Source of the DNA: Acidobacteriota bacterium
GTDB taxonomy: Bacteria > Acidobacteriota > Vicinamibacteria > Vicinamibacterales > UBA2999
Length of the DNA: 13,566 nucleotides
Reading direction: 5' to 3'
Assembly (NCBI GenBank): GCA_020851835.1
Contig: JADZBZ010000364.1
Coordinates: 1 to 13,566, forward strand
Part shown: positions 1 through 6,004 of the stretch, in pieces
Numbering within the stretch: the first letter of the stretch is position 1
Layout: each line of letters begins with the position of its first letter
The notes under the pieces: generated by a model
Seen by the model: only the letters and a program-made list of their open reading frames with translations
Database searches by the model: none
What the model was told of the DNA's origin: nothing
Made by a program: the position numbers and the translations under genes

Positions 1-92
1 TCGGCGGCGTAAAAGGCAGCCGCGTATCCGCCGGGGCCGGCGCCAAGAACGGCGATGCGGGTCTTCGAAGATGGCGAATCTGTTGAGCTCAT
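1..92 (-). CDS. lpd: Dihydrolipoyl dehydrogenase (E3), N-terminal fragment cut by window edge
   Basis: Only the first 30 codons are visible; the gene runs off the left edge. The product would be the flavoprotein that reoxidises the dihydrolipoyl arm of the pyruvate dehydrogenase complex, passing electrons through FAD and a redox disulfide to NAD+. After a short polar leader, a beta strand leads into GAGPGGYAAAFYAA (residues 17-30). This is the GxGxxG FAD-binding Rossmann loop typical of the family. The ATG start at 92 fits the family, which usually has the loop within the first 20 residues. It lies 23 nt downstream of the aceF stop, so it is the third gene of an aceE-aceF-lpd operon. The ribosome site is weak. 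A perfect 12-bp palindrome (93-104) directly precedes the start. The identity rests on the motif and context only; the catalytic CxxxxC disulfide lies outside the window. Confidence 0.85.
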   Translation of the reverse strand, partial: MSSTDSPSSKTRIAVLGAGPGGYAAAFYAA

Positions 93-115
93 GATCTCGA
101 GATCTGGCGATCTGT

Positions 116-1453
116 CTAGCCTCTGAGCGCGAGTGCGAAAGGCTGCTCCAGAGCCTCCGCGACCCAGCGCAGGAAGCGAATGGCATCGGCGCCGTCGATG
201 AGGCGGTGATCGTAGCTGAGCGACAGCGGCAGCAACTGGCGCGGCACGAAGGCCTGGCCGTTCCACACCGGCTCGAGGATTCCGCGCGAGATGCCCAGGA
301 TAGCCACTTCAGGCCAGTTCACGATGGGCGTGAACGACGTGCCGCCGATGCCACCCAGGTTCGTGATGGACATCGAGCCGCCCGACATCTCGTCGAGGGT
401 CAGCTTCCGGGCCTTCGCCTTCTCGGCCAGTTGCTGGATTTCCACCGACAGCTCGACGAGGTTCTTGCTACCGGCATCGCGGATGACCGGCACGAGGAGG
501 CCGAATTCCGTGTCGACGGCAATCCCGACGTGGATGAACTTCTTGTAGACGATGGCCTCCCCGGCGGCGTCCACCGAGGCGTTGAACTGCGGGAACACCT
601 TGAGGGCCGAGGCTAGCACCTTCGCGACCACCGCCGTGACGGTGAGGTTGCCACCCGCCTTCTCCACCTCGCCGCGGTACCTCTTCCGCACCTGCTCGAG
701 GTCGGTGATGTCGGCCTTGTCGAACTGCGTGACGTGAGGAATGGTGTTCCACGCGTAGCTCAAGTGCTCGGACGTCTTGCGCCGGACGCCGCTCATGGCC
801 TTGCGCTCCACCTCGCCAAACTTCGAAAAATCAGGCAGGGCCCGTACCTGAAGCGGCGCACCGCCCGAGGCCGCGGCCGCCTGACCGGCAACGCCGAAGC
901 TGCTCATCACCCGGCGCGCGAACTCCTTCACGTCGTCCTGTGAGATGCGGCCGCCCGGACCCGTGCCCGGCACCTGGCCGATGTCTACGCCGATCTCCCG
1001 GGCAAGCCGGCGCACGGAGGGAGCCGAGGGCGCCGAGGGCCGGACGCCGGCCGGCGCCGGGCTCGGAGGGGTCTGTTGACGCGCGGCCGCAATGTCCACC
1101 ACGGCCGCCTTGTGACGTTCCTGCTCAGCCGGTGCCGGCGATGAGACGTCAGCCGCGGGTGCCGCGTCGGCGGTCGGCTCAGCCTTCGCCGGCTCGGGCT
1201 GGGGCGCCGCACCGGCGGCGCCCTCATCGACGTGCATGACAGCCTGCCCGGGCTTCACCTTGTCGCCCGGCTTCACGAGCACGCGCGTGACGACACCGGC
1301 GACCGTGGAGGGCACCTCGACGGTCGCCTTGTCGGTCTCGAGCTCGAGCACGGGTTGATCGAGCTTCAGTGAGTCACCGGGCTTGACCAGTACTTTCAGG
1401 ACGTCGCCCTGTGCGACGCCGTCACCAAGATTGGGAAGGACGAATTCTGCCAC
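116..1453 (-). CDS. aceF: Dihydrolipoyllysine-residue acetyltransferase, E2 of pyruvate dehydrogenase
   Basis: This 445-residue cytoplasmic core enzyme transfers the acetyl group from the E1-bound intermediate to CoA through a lipoyl arm. Three parts are visible. Residues 1-76 form a single lipoyl domain with the lipoylated lysine at K42 in ETDKATVEVPS. A Pro/Ala-rich flexible linker (about 79-144) follows. Residues 145-180 form a peripheral subunit-binding domain (VRRLAREIGVDIGQVPGTG then GGRISQDDV). The rest is the catalytic domain, ending in YDHRLIDGADA with catalytic H416 and D420. Only one lipoyl domain is present, whereas E. coli AceF has three; single-domain versions are common elsewhere. 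The GTG start at 1453 is chosen because the lipoyl domain begins there (AEFVLPNLGDG) and a GAGG ribosome site sits 10 nt upstream (1464-1467). The open frame continues to 1876 only as a shadow of aceE. It lies 23 nt after aceE, so the two are surely co-transcribed. Confidence 0.96.
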   Translation of the reverse strand: MAEFVLPNLGDGVAQGDVLKVLVKPGDSLKLDQPVLELETDKATVEVPSTVAGVVTRVLVKPGDKVKPGQAVMHVDEGAAGAAPQPEPAKAEPTADAAPAADVSSPAPAEQERHKAAVVDIAAARQQTPPSPAPAGVRPSAPSAPSVRRLAREIGVDIGQVPGTGPGGRISQDDVKEFARRVMSSFGVAGQAAAASGGAPLQVRALPDFSKFGEVERKAMSGVRRKTSEHLSYAWNTIPHVTQFDKADITDLEQVRKRYRGEVEKAGGNLTVTAVVAKVLASALKVFPQFNASVDAAGEAIVYKKFIHVGIAVDTEFGLLVPVIRDAGSKNLVELSVEIQQLAEKAKARKLTLDEMSGGSMSITNLGGIGGTSFTPIVNWPEVAILGISRGILEPVWNGQAFVPRQLLPLSLSYDHRLIDGADAIRFLRWVAEALEQPFALALRG

Positions 1454-1463
1454 GGTGTCGGAT

Positions 1464-1467
1464 CCTC
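1464..1467 (-). promoter_or_regulatory. Ribosome binding site fixing the GTG start of aceF
   Basis: Reading on the minus strand, GAGG lies 10 nt before the GTG at 1453. This supports the non-ATG start over any of the longer in-frame extensions into aceE. Confidence 0.6.
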
Positions 1468-1476
1468 GACGGGGGT

Positions 1477-4155
1477 TCAGACGATCGCCGGATTTGGTTT
1501 CTCGGCGTTGATGCCGAAATCCTCGATGGCCTTGGCGACGACGGCCGGCTCCACCTGCTTCTCCTGCATCAACGCGTAGAGCGTGGAGAGCACGATGAAA
1601 CGTGCATCCACTTCGAAGAAATCGCGGAGTGCGGCACGCGTGTCGCTGCGGCCGAAACCATCGGTACCAAGCGTTTGGAGCTTCTTCGGTAGCCACTGGT
1701 CGATGGCGTCGGGCAGCACCTTCAGGTAGTCTGATGCCGCCACGAACACGCCGGGCGCGTCCTTGGTCACCTGGGTCACGTACGGGACCCTCGGCTTGTC
1801 GGCCGGGTGGAGCCGGTTCCAGCGTTCGGCGGCGTGGCCGTCCCGGTAGAGATTCACGTAGCTCGTGACGCTCCACACGTCGGCGCCCACCTGGTACTGC
1901 TCCTCGAGAATCTGCTGTGCCTTGATCGCCTCGACCAGGATGGTACCGCTGCCGAAGAGCTGCGCACGCAGCTTGGCCTTGGGCTTGCCCGTGGGCTTGC
2001 AGACGTACATGCCCTTGAGGATGCCCTCGCGCGACCGCTCTGGCATGGGCGGATGCTCGTACTGCTCGTTCATCACCGTCAGGTAGTAGAAGATGTCCTC
2101 CCGATCGACGTACATCCGCCTGATGCCGTCCTCGATGATGACGGCCAGCTCGTACGCGAAGGCCGGGTCGTAGGCCTGGCAGGTCGGCACGGGCAGCGCC
2201 AGGACGTGGCTCTGCCCGTCTTCGTGCTGCAGGCCTTCACCGTTCAGCGTCGTGCGCCCGGAGGTGCCCCCTATCATGAATCCCTTCATCCGCATGTCGG
2301 CACCCGCCCAGATCAGGTCGCCGATCCGCTGGAAGCCGAACATCGAGTAATAGATGAAGAACGGAATCATGTTGATCCCGTGCGTCGCGTAGGCCGTACC
2401 GGCCGCGATGAATGAGGACACCGATCCCGCCTCGTTGATGCCCTCCTCGAGGATCTGCCCGTCCGAGGCTTCCTTGTAGTACAGCAGGGTGTCGCGGTCC
2501 ACCGGCTCGTAGAGCTGTCCGGCGTGGGCGTAGATGCCGATCTGGCGGAACAGCGCCTCCATCCCGAACGTGCGGGCTTCGTCCGGCACAATGGGGACCA
2601 CCAGACGCCCGACGTGCTCGTCGCGGAGGAGCTTGGACAGCATGCGGACGAACACCATCGTCGTCGAGGCCTTGCGGCTTTCAGTCCCCTTGTGGAACTC
2701 CTCGAACATATCGCCGAACTCGAGGCGCAGCGGGGTCGACCGATCGGCGCGCTTCGGCACCGGGCCGTGCAGCGCCTGCCGGCGTTCATGCATGTACCGC
2801 ATTTCGGCCGAGTCGTCGGCCGGTCGGTAGAACGGCGCCTTGGCGACTTCGTCATCCGAGATGGGAATGCCGAACCGCGAACGGAACGCGCGCACTTCGT
2901 CGTCGTTCAGCTTCTTCTGCTGGTGCGTGATGTTCTTGCCTTCACCGGCCTCGCCCATGCCGTAGCCCTTGACCGTGCGGGCCAGGATGACGGTGGGCAT
3001 GCCCTTCGAGTCGATGGCACGCTTGAACGCGTTGTAGACCTTGCCGGGGTCGTGACCGCCGAGCGTGAGCTTCTTCAACTGCTCGTCGGAGAGGTGCTTG
3101 ACCATGTCGAGGAGCCGTGGGTCGGCGCCCCAGAAGTGCTTGCGGACGTAGGCGCCCGACTCGACGGCGAACTTCTGGTACTCGCCATCCACGACCTCAC
3201 CCATGCGCTTGACGAGCAGACCGTCGGTGTCCTTCTCGAGCAAGGCGTCCCATTCGGCGCCCCAAATGACCTTGATGACGTTCCATCCGGCGCCGCGGAA
3301 GATCGCTTCGAGTTCCTGGATGATCTGAGCGTTCCCGCGGACCGGCCCGTCGAGACGCTGCAGGTTGCAGTTGATGACGAAGATGAGGTTGTCGAGCTTC
3401 TCGCGTGACGCCAGGGTGATGGCACCCAGCGACTCGGGCTCGTCGGTTTCGCCGTCGCCCAGAAACGCCCACACTTTGGCGTCGCTCTTCGGCTTGAGGC
3501 CGCGGTCCTCCAGGTAGCGGTTGAAGCGGGCCTGGTAGATCGACATGATCGGGCCCAGGCCCATCGAGACGGTCGAGAATTCCCAGAAATCGGGCATCAG
3601 CCACGGGTGAGGGTAGGACGACAGGCCGCCGCCCGGCTTGAGTTCGCGCCGGAAGTCTTCGAGCTGTTCGGAGCTGATCCGCCCCTCGAGAAACGCCCGC
3701 GCATAGATGCCCGGCGAGGCGTGCCCCTGGAAGTAGATGGCGTCGCCCTCGTTGCCGTTGTCGCGCCCGCGGAAGAAGTGGTTGAAGCCGACCTCGTACA
3801 ACGTAGCGGACGACGCGAAGGTCGAGATGTGCCCGCCGATGCCGTCCTCGATGCGGTTCGCGCGCACCACCATGGCCATGGCGTTCCAGCGCACCAGGCT
3901 CTTGATGCGGCGTTCGACTTCGCGGCTGCCGGGATAGGGGACCTCCTCAGCCGGATGAATCGTGTTGATGTAGGGCGTGTTGGCCGAGAACGGCAGCTTC
4001 ACGCCGGATTGCTGAGCGTGGATGCCCAGATCGCGCAGCAGACGGCCCACGCGGGCCGATCCGCCGTGGCGGAGCACCTCGTCAAGCGAATCAAGCCACT
4101 CCCGGGTTTCCAGGGCTTCCAGCTGAGCGGCATCTATCTGGGCAGTACTTCTCAT
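1477..4155 (-). CDS. aceE: Pyruvate dehydrogenase E1 component, homodimeric type
   Basis: This 892-residue thiamine-diphosphate enzyme decarboxylates pyruvate and reductively acetylates the lipoyl arm of AceF. Its length matches the single-chain, homodimeric E1 family (E. coli AceE is 887), not the split alpha/beta type. Family landmarks are all present: an N-terminal ETREWLDSL segment that in this family contacts E2, YFQGHASPGIYARAFLEGR (about 142-159), and the ThDP/Mg motif starting GDGETDEPE at 233 and ending NCN at 262-264. The transketolase-like central and C-terminal domains are intact, with no frameshift. The ATG at 4155 is preferred to the longer frame reaching 4227. It matches the family N-terminus and has a purine-rich AAGGAAGG (4168-4175) 12 nt upstream. 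It is first gene of the aceE-aceF-lpd operon and is transcribed divergently from the uracil-DNA glycosylase, with a 50-nt gap holding a good -10 candidate. Confidence 0.97.
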   Translation of the reverse strand: MRSTAQIDAAQLEALETREWLDSLDEVLRHGGSARVGRLLRDLGIHAQQSGVKLPFSANTPYINTIHPAEEVPYPGSREVERRIKSLVRWNAMAMVVRANRIEDGIGGHISTFASSATLYEVGFNHFFRGRDNGNEGDAIYFQGHASPGIYARAFLEGRISSEQLEDFRRELKPGGGLSSYPHPWLMPDFWEFSTVSMGLGPIMSIYQARFNRYLEDRGLKPKSDAKVWAFLGDGETDEPESLGAITLASREKLDNLIFVINCNLQRLDGPVRGNAQIIQELEAIFRGAGWNVIKVIWGAEWDALLEKDTDGLLVKRMGEVVDGEYQKFAVESGAYVRKHFWGADPRLLDMVKHLSDEQLKKLTLGGHDPGKVYNAFKRAIDSKGMPTVILARTVKGYGMGEAGEGKNITHQQKKLNDDEVRAFRSRFGIPISDDEVAKAPFYRPADDSAEMRYMHERRQALHGPVPKRADRSTPLRLEFGDMFEEFHKGTESRKASTTMVFVRMLSKLLRDEHVGRLVVPIVPDEARTFGMEALFRQIGIYAHAGQLYEPVDRDTLLYYKEASDGQILEEGINEAGSVSSFIAAGTAYATHGINMIPFFIYYSMFGFQRIGDLIWAGADMRMKGFMIGGTSGRTTLNGEGLQHEDGQSHVLALPVPTCQAYDPAFAYELAVIIEDGIRRMYVDREDIFYYLTVMNEQYEHPPMPERSREGILKGMYVCKPTGKPKAKLRAQLFGSGTILVEAIKAQQILEEQYQVGADVWSVTSYVNLYRDGHAAERWNRLHPADKPRVPYVTQVTKDAPGVFVAASDYLKVLPDAIDQWLPKKLQTLGTDGFGRSDTRAALRDFFEVDARFIVLSTLYALMQEKQVEPAVVAKAIEDFGINAEKPNPAIV

Positions 4156-4167
4156 GGCCGTGTATGA

Positions 4168-4175
4168 CCTTCCTT
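4168..4175 (-). promoter_or_regulatory. Shine-Dalgarno-like sequence of aceE
   Basis: AAGGAAGG on the minus strand, its last G 12 nt before the ATG at 4155. The spacing is slightly long, but it is the only purine-rich match in the leader and it supports this start. Confidence 0.5.
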
Positions 4176-4193
4176 CTCGTCGCCAGGCAATCG

Positions 4194-4199
4194 TACCAT
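4194..4199 (+). promoter_or_regulatory. Candidate -10 element for leaderless uracil-DNA glycosylase gene
   Basis: TACCAT fits the TANNNT pattern and is followed by exactly 6 nt and then the GTG at 4206. Transcription would therefore start at or next to the start codon, giving a leaderless mRNA. No Shine-Dalgarno sequence is present upstream of this GTG. It overlaps the aceE -10 on the other strand. Confidence 0.35.
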
Positions 4200-4203
4200 T
4201 GTA
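4198..4203 (-). promoter_or_regulatory. Candidate -10 element for the aceE operon
   Basis: TACAAT on the minus strand matches five of six bases of the TATAAT consensus. Transcription would begin near 4191, leaving a leader of about 36 nt that contains the aceE ribosome site. No convincing -35 hexamer is seen 16-18 bp upstream. It overlaps the candidate -10 of the divergent glycosylase gene. Confidence 0.4.
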
Positions 4204-4205
4204 GT

Positions 4206-4991
4206 GTGAAGAGGCCGAAAAGCACACGCCTTCGCCACCCTGCCGCTCTGTCGGCCGTTCGCGGGCGGATCATCCTCTGCGAGCGCTGTCCGCGGCTGCG
4301 CGACTACTGCCGCGCGGTCGCCCGTGACAAGCGCGCGGCGTATCGATCATGGACCTACTGGGGCCGCCCGGTTCCGGGCTTCGGCGATCCCGATGCCCGG
4401 GTGCTCATCCTCGGTCTCGCTCCCGCGGCCCATGGCGCCAACCGCACGGGGCGCGTCTTCACCGGAGATGGCGCTGGCGGGTCCGGGGACTTCCTCATGG
4501 CGGCGCTTCATCGCGCGGGCTTCGCCAATCAGGCGACCTCCGAGCGGCGCGACGACGGACTGCGCCTGACGGGCGCCTACATCGCAGCCGCAGTGCGGTG
4601 CGCGCCCCCGGGGAACAAGCCGGCACCGGCGGAGATCGCCGCGTGTCTGGATCACCTCGAAGCCGAAGTGGCGGCGCTGCCGCAGGTCGACACCGTGCTG
4701 GCGCTCGGCAGGATCGCGTGGGAGGCCTGGTGGCAACTGCTGGGGCGACACGTGCCGCTCCCCCGCCCGCGCCCGGCATTCGGCCACGGCGCCACCGTCG
4801 ACCTGCGCGCGCTCGGCGCCGGCCACCGTGTCGCCACCCTCGTGGGCTGCTATCACCCCTCGCGCCAGAACACGAACACGGGCACGGTGACTGCGGCCAT
4901 GTACGACGCGATCTTCCAGACGCTTCCGGGGGCGCTGGACGCGAGCGCGCACGTCCGCGGTGTCGGGCCGTCGATGCCGGACACGCGATAG
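4206..4991 (+). CDS. Family 5 (UdgB-type) uracil-DNA glycosylase, iron-sulfur
   Basis: This enzyme excises uracil, and in related enzymes hypoxanthine and other deaminated bases, from DNA as the first step of base excision repair. From the GTG start it is 261 residues. The active-site motif GLAPAAHGANRTGRVFTGD (70-88) is the family 5 signature, which lacks the polar catalytic residue of family 4. The second motif, HPSRQNTNTG (217-226), is also family 5 specific. Four cysteines in the expected places, C25, C28 (CERC), C132 (RCAPPGNKP) and C215 (GCYHPS), would hold the 4Fe-4S cluster. GTG 4206 is chosen over the ATG at 4164 because the latter lies 8 bp from the aceE start and would add an unlikely N-terminus. 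A -10-like TACCAT also sits 6 nt upstream of the GTG, suggesting a leaderless transcript. It is divergent from aceE and convergent with the phosphodiesterase gene. The family is secure; the exact start is less so. Confidence 0.92.
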   Translation: MKRPKSTRLRHPAALSAVRGRIILCERCPRLRDYCRAVARDKRAAYRSWTYWGRPVPGFGDPDARVLILGLAPAAHGANRTGRVFTGDGAGGSGDFLMAALHRAGFANQATSERRDDGLRLTGAYIAAAVRCAPPGNKPAPAEIAACLDHLEAEVAALPQVDTVLALGRIAWEAWWQLLGRHVPLPRPRPAFGHGATVDLRALGAGHRVATLVGCYHPSRQNTNTGTVTAAMYDAIFQTLPGALDASAHVRGVGPSMPDTR

Positions 4992-5062
4992 CGAACCCCC
5001 GGCGTGCAGTGTCTCGCGCTGCGCCCGGCCCACGACAGGGAACTCTCACGGCCGTCGCGCTA

Positions 5063-5100
5063 CCGGACACGGCCGATGGGGCTCCCACCGTGCCGTCCGG
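5063..5100. terminator. Hairpin between convergent genes, putative bidirectional terminator
   Basis: In the 129-nt gap between the two convergent stops, CCGGACACGG (5063-5072) pairs with CCGTG (5088-5092) plus TCCGG (5096-5100), with CCG bulged out. An inner TGGG-GCT-CCCA stem-loop lies at 5077-5087. The long GC stem could terminate both transcripts, but no T-tract follows on either strand, so it would not be a canonical intrinsic terminator. Nothing else was recognised in this gap. Confidence 0.4.
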
Positions 5101-5120
5101 GGATCTTCGGTGCTCCGCGA

Positions 5121-5987
5121 TCAGATCACCGGCCCGGCGCGGCCCGGACAGGACGGTTGGGACGCCGTGGCCGCATCGGCCGCCCACCGGTCGCGCGCCG
5201 GCACGGTGATGTCCGGGCGATCGGAGATGAGGCCGTCCACGCCCCAGTCGAGCAACCGCCGGGTATCCGCCTCGCTGTCGACAACCCAGACCTGCAGCAC
5301 CTGGCCTTCCCGGTGCACCTGGCGCACGAAGGCCCTTGAAACCACCCGCAGCCGCCGCGTGTGCTCGGGCACCTGGAATGCCGTGTAGGGTCGTGGTGCG
5401 GTAAAGGGCCACCGCAGCCACGCCCGGTGCAGAGTGCGGCGCGCCTCGCTCACCGACGCGCTGGTGGCGATGTGCGGGGCCATGGCCCGTGCCGTATCGA
5501 GGGCCTCCTGCTGGAACGACCCCAGGCAGACGCGTGCGCCGACGCCCAGTCGTTCGATGACGTCAACGACGGCGCGGGCGAGCGCCGCCGTGCCGTACTT
5601 CATCTCGATGATCACGCGCGCCGACGGCCACCGCTCGAGCACGGTTTCGAGCGCGGGCACGCCCAGTCCGCGCGCGCGGAAGGGGAAGCCCCGCTCGGCG
5701 CCGAACCGCGCGCCCGCATCGAGCCCCGCCAGCTCTGCGGCCGTGAAGCTCGCGACCTCGCCTGTCGCAATCGTCGTGCGCTCCACCGTGCGATCGTGAA
5801 TGACCACCGGGACGAGGTCGCGCGAGAGATGCACGTCGAGCTCGAGCCCGTCGGCCCCGTGTGCCAAGCCGAGGCCGAACGCCTCCAGGGTGTTCTCCGG
5901 AGCGAGGCCGGCACCACCGCGATGCGCGAAGACGAGGGGACGATCCGCCTCGAACACCGGCGGACGCGAACCACGGCGGGGAGCCAC
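5121..5987 (-). CDS. Glycerophosphodiester phosphodiesterase (UgpQ/GlpQ family)
   Basis: Hydrolyses deacylated phospholipids (glycerophosphodiesters) to glycerol-3-phosphate and an alcohol. The 288-residue TIM barrel carries the family residues in order: H22-R23 (FAHRGG), E31-N32-T33, metal ligands E49 and D51 (GLELDVHLS), H64-D65 (VIHDRTVERTT), and E128 in VIIEMK. The family ending WVVDSEADTRRLLDWGVDG then SDRPD is present. There is no signal peptide, so it is probably cytoplasmic like UgpQ, salvaging lipid head groups. The start is uncertain. GTG 6017 would overlap the divergent AAA+ gene. GTG 5987 is preferred because a TATTAT -10-like hexamer ends exactly 6 nt before it. GTG 5957 would also give a family-like short N-terminus. 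No Shine-Dalgarno sequence precedes any of them. It stands alone: convergent with the glycosylase gene and divergent from the AAA+ gene by 17 nt. Confidence 0.93.
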   Translation of the reverse strand: MAPRRGSRPPVFEADRPLVFAHRGGAGLAPENTLEAFGLGLAHGADGLELDVHLSRDLVPVVIHDRTVERTTIATGEVASFTAAELAGLDAGARFGAERGFPFRARGLGVPALETVLERWPSARVIIEMKYGTAALARAVVDVIERLGVGARVCLGSFQQEALDTARAMAPHIATSASVSEARRTLHRAWLRWPFTAPRPYTAFQVPEHTRRLRVVSRAFVRQVHREGQVLQVWVVDSEADTRRLLDWGVDGLISDRPDITVPARDRWAADAATASQPSCPGRAGPVI

Positions 5988-5992
5988 GGAGT

Positions 5993-5998
5993 CATAAT
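5993..5998 (+). promoter_or_regulatory. Candidate -10 element for leaderless AAA+ operon transcript
   Basis: CATAAT (five of six to consensus) is followed by 6 nt and then ATG 6005. The only purine-rich stretch upstream, GGAG at 5988-5991, is 13 nt away and too far for a normal ribosome site. This makes leaderless initiation plausible. Confidence 0.4.
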
Positions 5999-5999
5999 A
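5994..5999 (-). promoter_or_regulatory. Candidate -10 element for leaderless phosphodiesterase gene
   Basis: TATTAT on the minus strand (five of six to TATAAT) is followed by 6 nt and then GTG 5987. It overlaps the plus-strand CATAAT almost base for base. No clear -35 is seen. Confidence 0.4.
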
Positions 6000-6004
6000 G
6001 CGAT

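Noticed and set aside
93..104. 12-bp palindrome GATCTCGAGATC before the lpd start as an operator
   Set aside because: It lies within a 23-nt intergenic gap of an operon, with no promoter beside it; a chance palindrome is the simpler reading.
1454..1876. A longer N-terminus for aceF reaching to 1876
   Set aside because: The extra residues are Arg/Gly-rich shadow of aceE, while the lipoyl domain and ribosome site both point to GTG 1453.
2524..3408. Plus-strand open frame of 294 codons inside aceE
   Set aside because: An antisense shadow; aceE is fully conserved in the other frame and this product resembles nothing.
5861..6004. Upstream extension of the AAA+ gene
   Set aside because: It overlaps the coding region of the divergent phosphodiesterase and gives low-complexity Arg/Pro sequence.
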